NCBI GenBank assembly: GCA_036874045.1
Contig: CM072335.1
Span: 17,256,001 to 17,320,000 of the forward strand
Length of the DNA stretch: 64,000 nt
Source of the DNA: Cymodocea nodosa
Taxonomy: Eukaryota; Streptophyta; Magnoliopsida; Alismatales; Cymodoceaceae
Direction: 5' to 3'
Under the pieces are notes generated by a model. That model searched no databases. It was not told the origin of the DNA and saw only the letters and a list, made by a program, of their open reading frames with translations. Positions 50,501 to 56,500 of this stretch are shown here, piece by piece (position 1 is the first letter of the stretch; each line of letters starts with the position of its first letter). The position numbers and the translations under genes were made by a program.

Positions 50501-53500
50501 TTGTGATGTAAATTGCTATCTGATTATCATAATTCATTGACATAGATAGTTGGACTTCCAACCCAAGCTCTTGAAGAAGAGACTACAACCAAATCATCTC
50601 ACATCCTATCTCCTATATAGAACGGTACTCTAATTCAACACTTGAACAGGAGACCACATTTTATTTTTTACTTCTTTAAGTAACAAGATTCCCACTGACA
50701 TAAGGCATCCTGAAGTACACTTCCTATCTCCTCTATCTCCAGCAAAACTAACATAAAAAAAAACTTACATGTAAGTGACCATTTGATCTATATAGAATAA
50801 CTTTTCCTAGAGTACCCTTGATGTAGGCCAAAACTCTTTGATCTCCTAACCAATGCACTTGTTGTGGCTGATGCATAAATTAACTCAGCAATCCAACACT
50901 ATACACGATTTCCAATCTTGTAATCATAAGGTAAATATGTTTCACTACAAGTCTTCTATACTATTAAGGATTTTCTAACTAAGGAGATGAAGTATCCTAA
51001 AAAGGTGGATTATGCTCAAAGGGCGTGCTCTCTAGTTTGCATCCTAGATAACATGTCTCTGCTAGAAGACCCAATGCGTATTTCCTCTAAGACATCACAA
51101 CTTTATCTTTTGAGTAAGAGAACTCAATGCCAAGGAAGTATCCTAGTCGTCTTAAGTCTTTTGTTTGGAACACATTAGCAAGATAATTTTTAGTTGTGGC
51201 AATTCCTTCAATATCACCTCTTATAAGTAGAATATCATCAATATACACTACAAGAATCACAGATCCCTTTTCAAATTATCGAATGAAGATAGAGTGTTCT
51301 ACAACACACTGACGAAACTCCCTTTGAACATAACTTGAGTAAACTTATCAAATCAGGCTCAAAGGCTCTATTTCAACTTGTTATTAATCATTTACTTTAT
51401 CTCTTTTGTTTGAGTCAATTCCATAGGATATCAGTGAGGTATTACTTTCTTTCACTACAAGGTAGCTATGAATGAAGAGATCTCTACTCTTCATGATCAT
51501 GGCATATAAGATCTTGTTTCCCACCCTACAAATACTCAAGCAGTCAATTGCCATTAGGTATAAATAGTTTGATAATATAATTGAATGGTATAAGGCATGT
51601 CTTATTACCCCATGGCTTCACTCAAGTTTATAAATTGTATTATGCTGAAACATTCTCCCTTGTCGCTCAACTTAATTCTATTTCTATTATTTTCTTTAAA
51701 GCTATTAATCAAAATTGAAAATTACATCAATTGGATATGAAGAATGTTTTTGTATATGGTGACTTATATGAACATGTTATAAAGCAATCTCTTGGGTACG
51801 TTACTCAAGGGGAGAATGTGGTATATCATCTTAAGAAAGCTATATATAGTCTAAATCAAAGCCCAAGAGTATGGTTTAAGAAATTTAGCTAAATTATTAC
51901 CAAGGGTGGATTCAAAAGTTATGTCAAATTACTCTATTTTTCTAAAGACTACTAGAATTAGCACAATCATTATTGTAGTCTACATGGATAATATTCTGAT
52001 TACAGGAAGCAATCCTCTTACTATAGCAGCAGCAAAGAAGCATATCTAGGTACATTTTGTTATAAAGGACCTTGAAAAGTTTATCATTTCCTTAGCATTG
52101 AGTTTACTTATACTAAAGGGGATACACTTTTGACTCAAAGGAAATATGCACTAGATATTCTACAAGAAATTGGTCTCTTAAGCTGTAAACTTGAAAAAAC
52201 TTCAATTAAACAAAATCCTCCCTTTGGGATAATTCTACAAAGTTAATGGAAGATCCCAATTGATATAGGAAGCTAGTTAGCAATTAATATATCCTACTAT
52301 AACTCAACTTGACAAGCCTCAAGAAGTTGTTGGTGTAGTGTTTTACAAGTACTTGCATATCTTAAAAAGGCACTTGGTAGAAGTATAGTTTACTCTATAC
52401 ATGGTCATTTAAAGAATCAAGCCCATTTAGACTCTAGTGATGCTAGTGATTGGATAGATTGTAAATCAACCTTTGGATACTATACATATATTGGTAGTAA
52501 CCTTATCACATAGAGAGAAGCAAGAAACAAAATGTTGTCTCAAAATTTAGTATTGAGGTTGAATACAAATCAATGTCTGAAATTGCTAGTAACCTCATAT
52601 GGATAAAAAATCTTCTTACCGAACTACAGTTACCACCAGTTCAAGTACTTATGAAGACATATTGTGATAATCAAATAGCTATTTACATTACTCAAAATTC
52701 TATTTTTTATGAACAAATAAAACATATCAAAATGGATTGTCATTATATTTATGACTTGATAATCAAAGATGTTATATCTACATCCTTATACTAGATCTTC
52801 AGAAGAGACAGCTGATATATTCACCAAATGTCTTAGTGTGGGTCTTTTTGAATGTCATAGTAACAAGTTAGGTATGATAGATATATTTGTTCTAACTTAA
52901 GGGAGAGTGTTGAGTTGTTATATTATTATGTCAAGGGCAACATTGTCTTTTCCATGTAACCCTAATGTGTTGGTCTCTTATGAATAAAAGAAAAAGAAAA
53001 AGCACCAATGGACAGGTCAAGTTGACGGTTTTTCCTCCTCCACCTTCATCTCCTCTCTTCCACTCGATTCCACTCATCTAACTTATAACAAACTCAAAAA
53101 TAACTCAACAAACTTAGATATAGTAGATACACAAAGAGATAAAAATCAATTGTTGCAGCAATAGTAACAATAAAAACAGTAATAGTTGTAACAAAAGTAG
53201 GAAAAACAAGCTGTCATAATTGTTGTAGCAGAAGTAACAACAAGAGTAATCTAAGATAAATCTTAAAAATACTATATCTCGAATAGTAGTAGAATAACCA
53301 TCAGATAATATAATCCAATGTAGTAAAACAAATAGACTGTTGAAGTTTGACTTTTTAGGTAAGGGTGGTGGTGAAAATGAGAGGAAGAAGGGAACAGATG
53401 TTTTGAAAATGTTGCATTCCACACACTTAACTTTTTAACCAGACAGAACACATAAATATATAGTCATAGACATGTAACTGATTGACAACTGGTCAAGGTC

Positions 53501-56500
53501 ATGGACACATTCTTGACCATAACTGCCACATTATGCACACAACCGTGCATATTACATATTTTAACTTAATTTAAAACATATGGCATAAATTCATAACATA
53601 AAAAGGCATATAACATACAAAAAAATATAAGATATAAAGTCACTAAAGCATATTTCAACACTCCCTTTGCTTTAGAAACTTTGAACCCCCAATTTACTCC
53701 TCAGTATGTGAAGACATTCATAAGGAAGTGACTTGGTGAACATATCAACAAGCTGATGCTCTGATCTGCAGTAAACCAAATTAATTTCACCTGAATTCTG
53801 CATTTCACGCAAGGCATAAAGTTTGATATTAAAATGTTTTGTTCTGCCGTGAAATACTGGATTATGAGAAATAGCTATGGCAGTTTGGTTGTCTATAAAG
53901 ATTTCTGTAGCATTCTTGGTATCCAGGTGCAGATCAGTCAAAATTCCCGGTTGGTTTGATTGTTGAGTCATAAATAGATGTTCCTCTCCTTGAGCAACAT
54001 CAGTTTGCTGTTGTTGTTGAGGCTGTTCCCTTTTCTGATCCCTTTTTTGTCCCCTTTTGCAAACTTTAGCTTCATGCCCTTGTTGCTTACAATTTGTGCA
54101 TGAAGCTTCTGGACACCACCAACACTTCCATGGTGGGTGACCAGTGTTTGCAAGGTGGGTATTTTTTTCCTTGACTGGACTCACCCTGTTTTGATTTTCT
54201 GGTAGAAGACTCTGAGTTTTCTTCACTCTGTTTTCAGCTTTCTTTTTTCCTTTCCAATCTCTAGTTGATTTGCTGACCATCGCACCTTCAGTAACAGTTC
54301 CTTGATGCATCTCTCTTCTCTGTACCTGAGATTGAAGTGCACTGATCAGTTTAGCCAAGGTAAGTTTTCCAAGGTCTTTGGTGTTCTCCAATGCTGCTAT
54401 AGATGACTCATATTTTTCTGATACAGAGACCAGAATCTTTTCCATGATTCTTCCATCAGAAAAATCATTACCTAGCAAATATATTTTGTTTGCTATGGAG
54501 AGAAGTTGTGAAGAATAATCTTTAATAGAATCCAAATCCTTCATGCGAAGAAGTTCAAATTCCCTCATCAAATTCAAGCTTTTCATGCTTTTAATCCTCT
54601 CATCTCCATCATATTCTTCTTGCAAATACTGCCAGACAGCATATGCAGAAGGTAATCTCATAATTCTGGTGAAAATGGTAGGGGAAACAACAGTAAATAG
54701 GGTTGCCTTTGCTCTGGCCTTCATAGTCTTTTTTTCCTTGTGAGCCTTCAACTGTGCCATTGTTGGATTTGCCGGCAAAGGATGCATTTCATAGTCTTCT
54801 TCAACAGCCTCCCACGCATCAATGGCTTCCAAGTAGGCTTTCATCTTTATTGCCCAATGTTGGTAGCCATCACCATCAAATGATGGTGGAGAGAGTTGAT
54901 TAAAACCAGTTTCTGACACCATTCCAGGATTGTTTCAGAAGTATATGTTAAAGAATCAGCCCTGCTCTGATACTAGATGTTGAAGTTTGAATTTTAGGTG
55001 AGGGTAGTGGTGAAAATGAGAGGAAGAAGGGAACAGATGTTTTGAAAATGTTGCATTCCACACACTTAACTTTTTAACCGGACAGAACACATACATATAT
55101 GGTCATAGACATGTAACTACTTGACAACTGGTCAAGGTCGTGGACACGTTCTTAACCATAACTGCCACATTATGCACACAACCGTGCATATTACATATTT
55201 TAACTTAATTTAAAACATACGGCATAAACTCATAACATAAAAAGGCATATTACATATAAAGTCACTAAAGCATATTTCAACATAGACAAAGGTAGTTTAT
55301 CCTCAGAAAGCAAGATGTGATCTACCCCCAAATTTTTTGTTTTTGTGAATTTTTCATCCTTTTTTATATAGTTCCATCATTTCTACCTTTTTTAACCAAA
55401 TTTTTTCCTTTTTTCTTTCATTGTTTTTCTTCTTTTTTCTTTCTCATTTTTTCCTCTGTTTTTTTTTTCCTTTTCATTGTCTTTCTTTTCCTTTCTCTTT
55501 TCTTTTCTTTTCTTTTCTTCTTTCTTTTATTTTCTTTCCTTTCTTTTCTCCTTCCCATTTGTCTACAACTTGTTCATCTCCCCCTTTGCAACCCTAATAA
55601 GTGTAGGTGGCAATGAACACAGCACAATCTCTCAACCTACAACTCTCATGGTGGCATGTAGCACAAGTGCATACTAGTAATAGAAAAGTTTGACTCTCCC
55701 CATCTCTCAACTAACGACTCTCATGGTGTTGAGGGTGCAGTGACCTCTCCCCAACCTGTGATGATGCTTTATCAAGATTGAGTAGACAACCTCCCTTTGG
55801 GATTGACAGGAACAAGTACTATGTGAGAGTGGTCAACAATTGGAGAGGGGGAAAACGTACGTGAAGTTGGTGACGAGAGAGAGGCCCAAACACAAGAGGA
55901 GAGACATCGATGGTGGCTTGATTGGGGAGGATAACTAGTGGTGGTGGTGGCACTTAAATATAGGTTGATGATGATAATGGTTATAAGGAAAGTGATGACT
56001 AGGGTTTTCCTCTTACTTACCTAGATCTCTTATACTTTTTGGACTCTTAAAACCTCTATTCTAGTACCATGTGAGAACATAAAAGGCAAAAAATGAATGA
56101 TTTCATAAGTAAACATAAAACTTATATACATAGAAGCTACACAAAAAAGACAAATACAACCTAAACAATATGGGACTAAACCTACACATAACCTTTAACC
56201 CTAATAAATTAATATTCTCTAACAATAAAGTCTGAAATGGGTTTGCACTCTCTTTTCTCTTTTGAATCTGCTGATTGTGTTTCAAATATCAATGTATGTT
56301 TGAAAAGAGGGGGTTTGGTTAAAATTAAGTTTCATTTGTATGCAATATGTTACTCAGTTTATCAGCTCATACTGAATGTTGTGCTTTTTTCAACAACAAT
56401 CTAATACATCTCACCAAGATAGTTATATTTCCATTACAATAGCATTGACTATGCAAGGCACAACTTTAGTGCTTGTATACTCATATGCCTTTGCATCCCC

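Larger units (their letters stand above)
53338..55282 (-). mobile_element. small non-autonomous Copia-type element, LTR-gag-LTR (TR-GAG-like)
   Basis: Minus strand, 1945 bp, flanked by a perfect TAGAC duplication (53333-53337 and 55283-55287). LTRs are 305 bp (55282-54978) and 323 bp (53660-53338) and differ at roughly 14-15 of 300 aligned bases. Primer-binding site TAGTATCAGAGC (54975-54964). Its single 416-codon frame (54922-53672) holds a DUF4219/UBN2-type Copia gag ([20 protein letters not shown] ... [20 protein letters not shown]), a CCHC knuckle ([14 protein letters not shown]), then an RNase H-like tail ([19 protein letters not shown] ... [12 protein letters not shown]). Protease, integrase and RT are absent, so it would have depended on a relative. 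A fairly recent fossil. Confidence 0.88.

Noticed and set aside
55317-55677. Phe-rich 'membrane protein' frames on the plus strand
   Set aside because: Polypyrimidine tract; the apparent membrane segments are a composition artefact.
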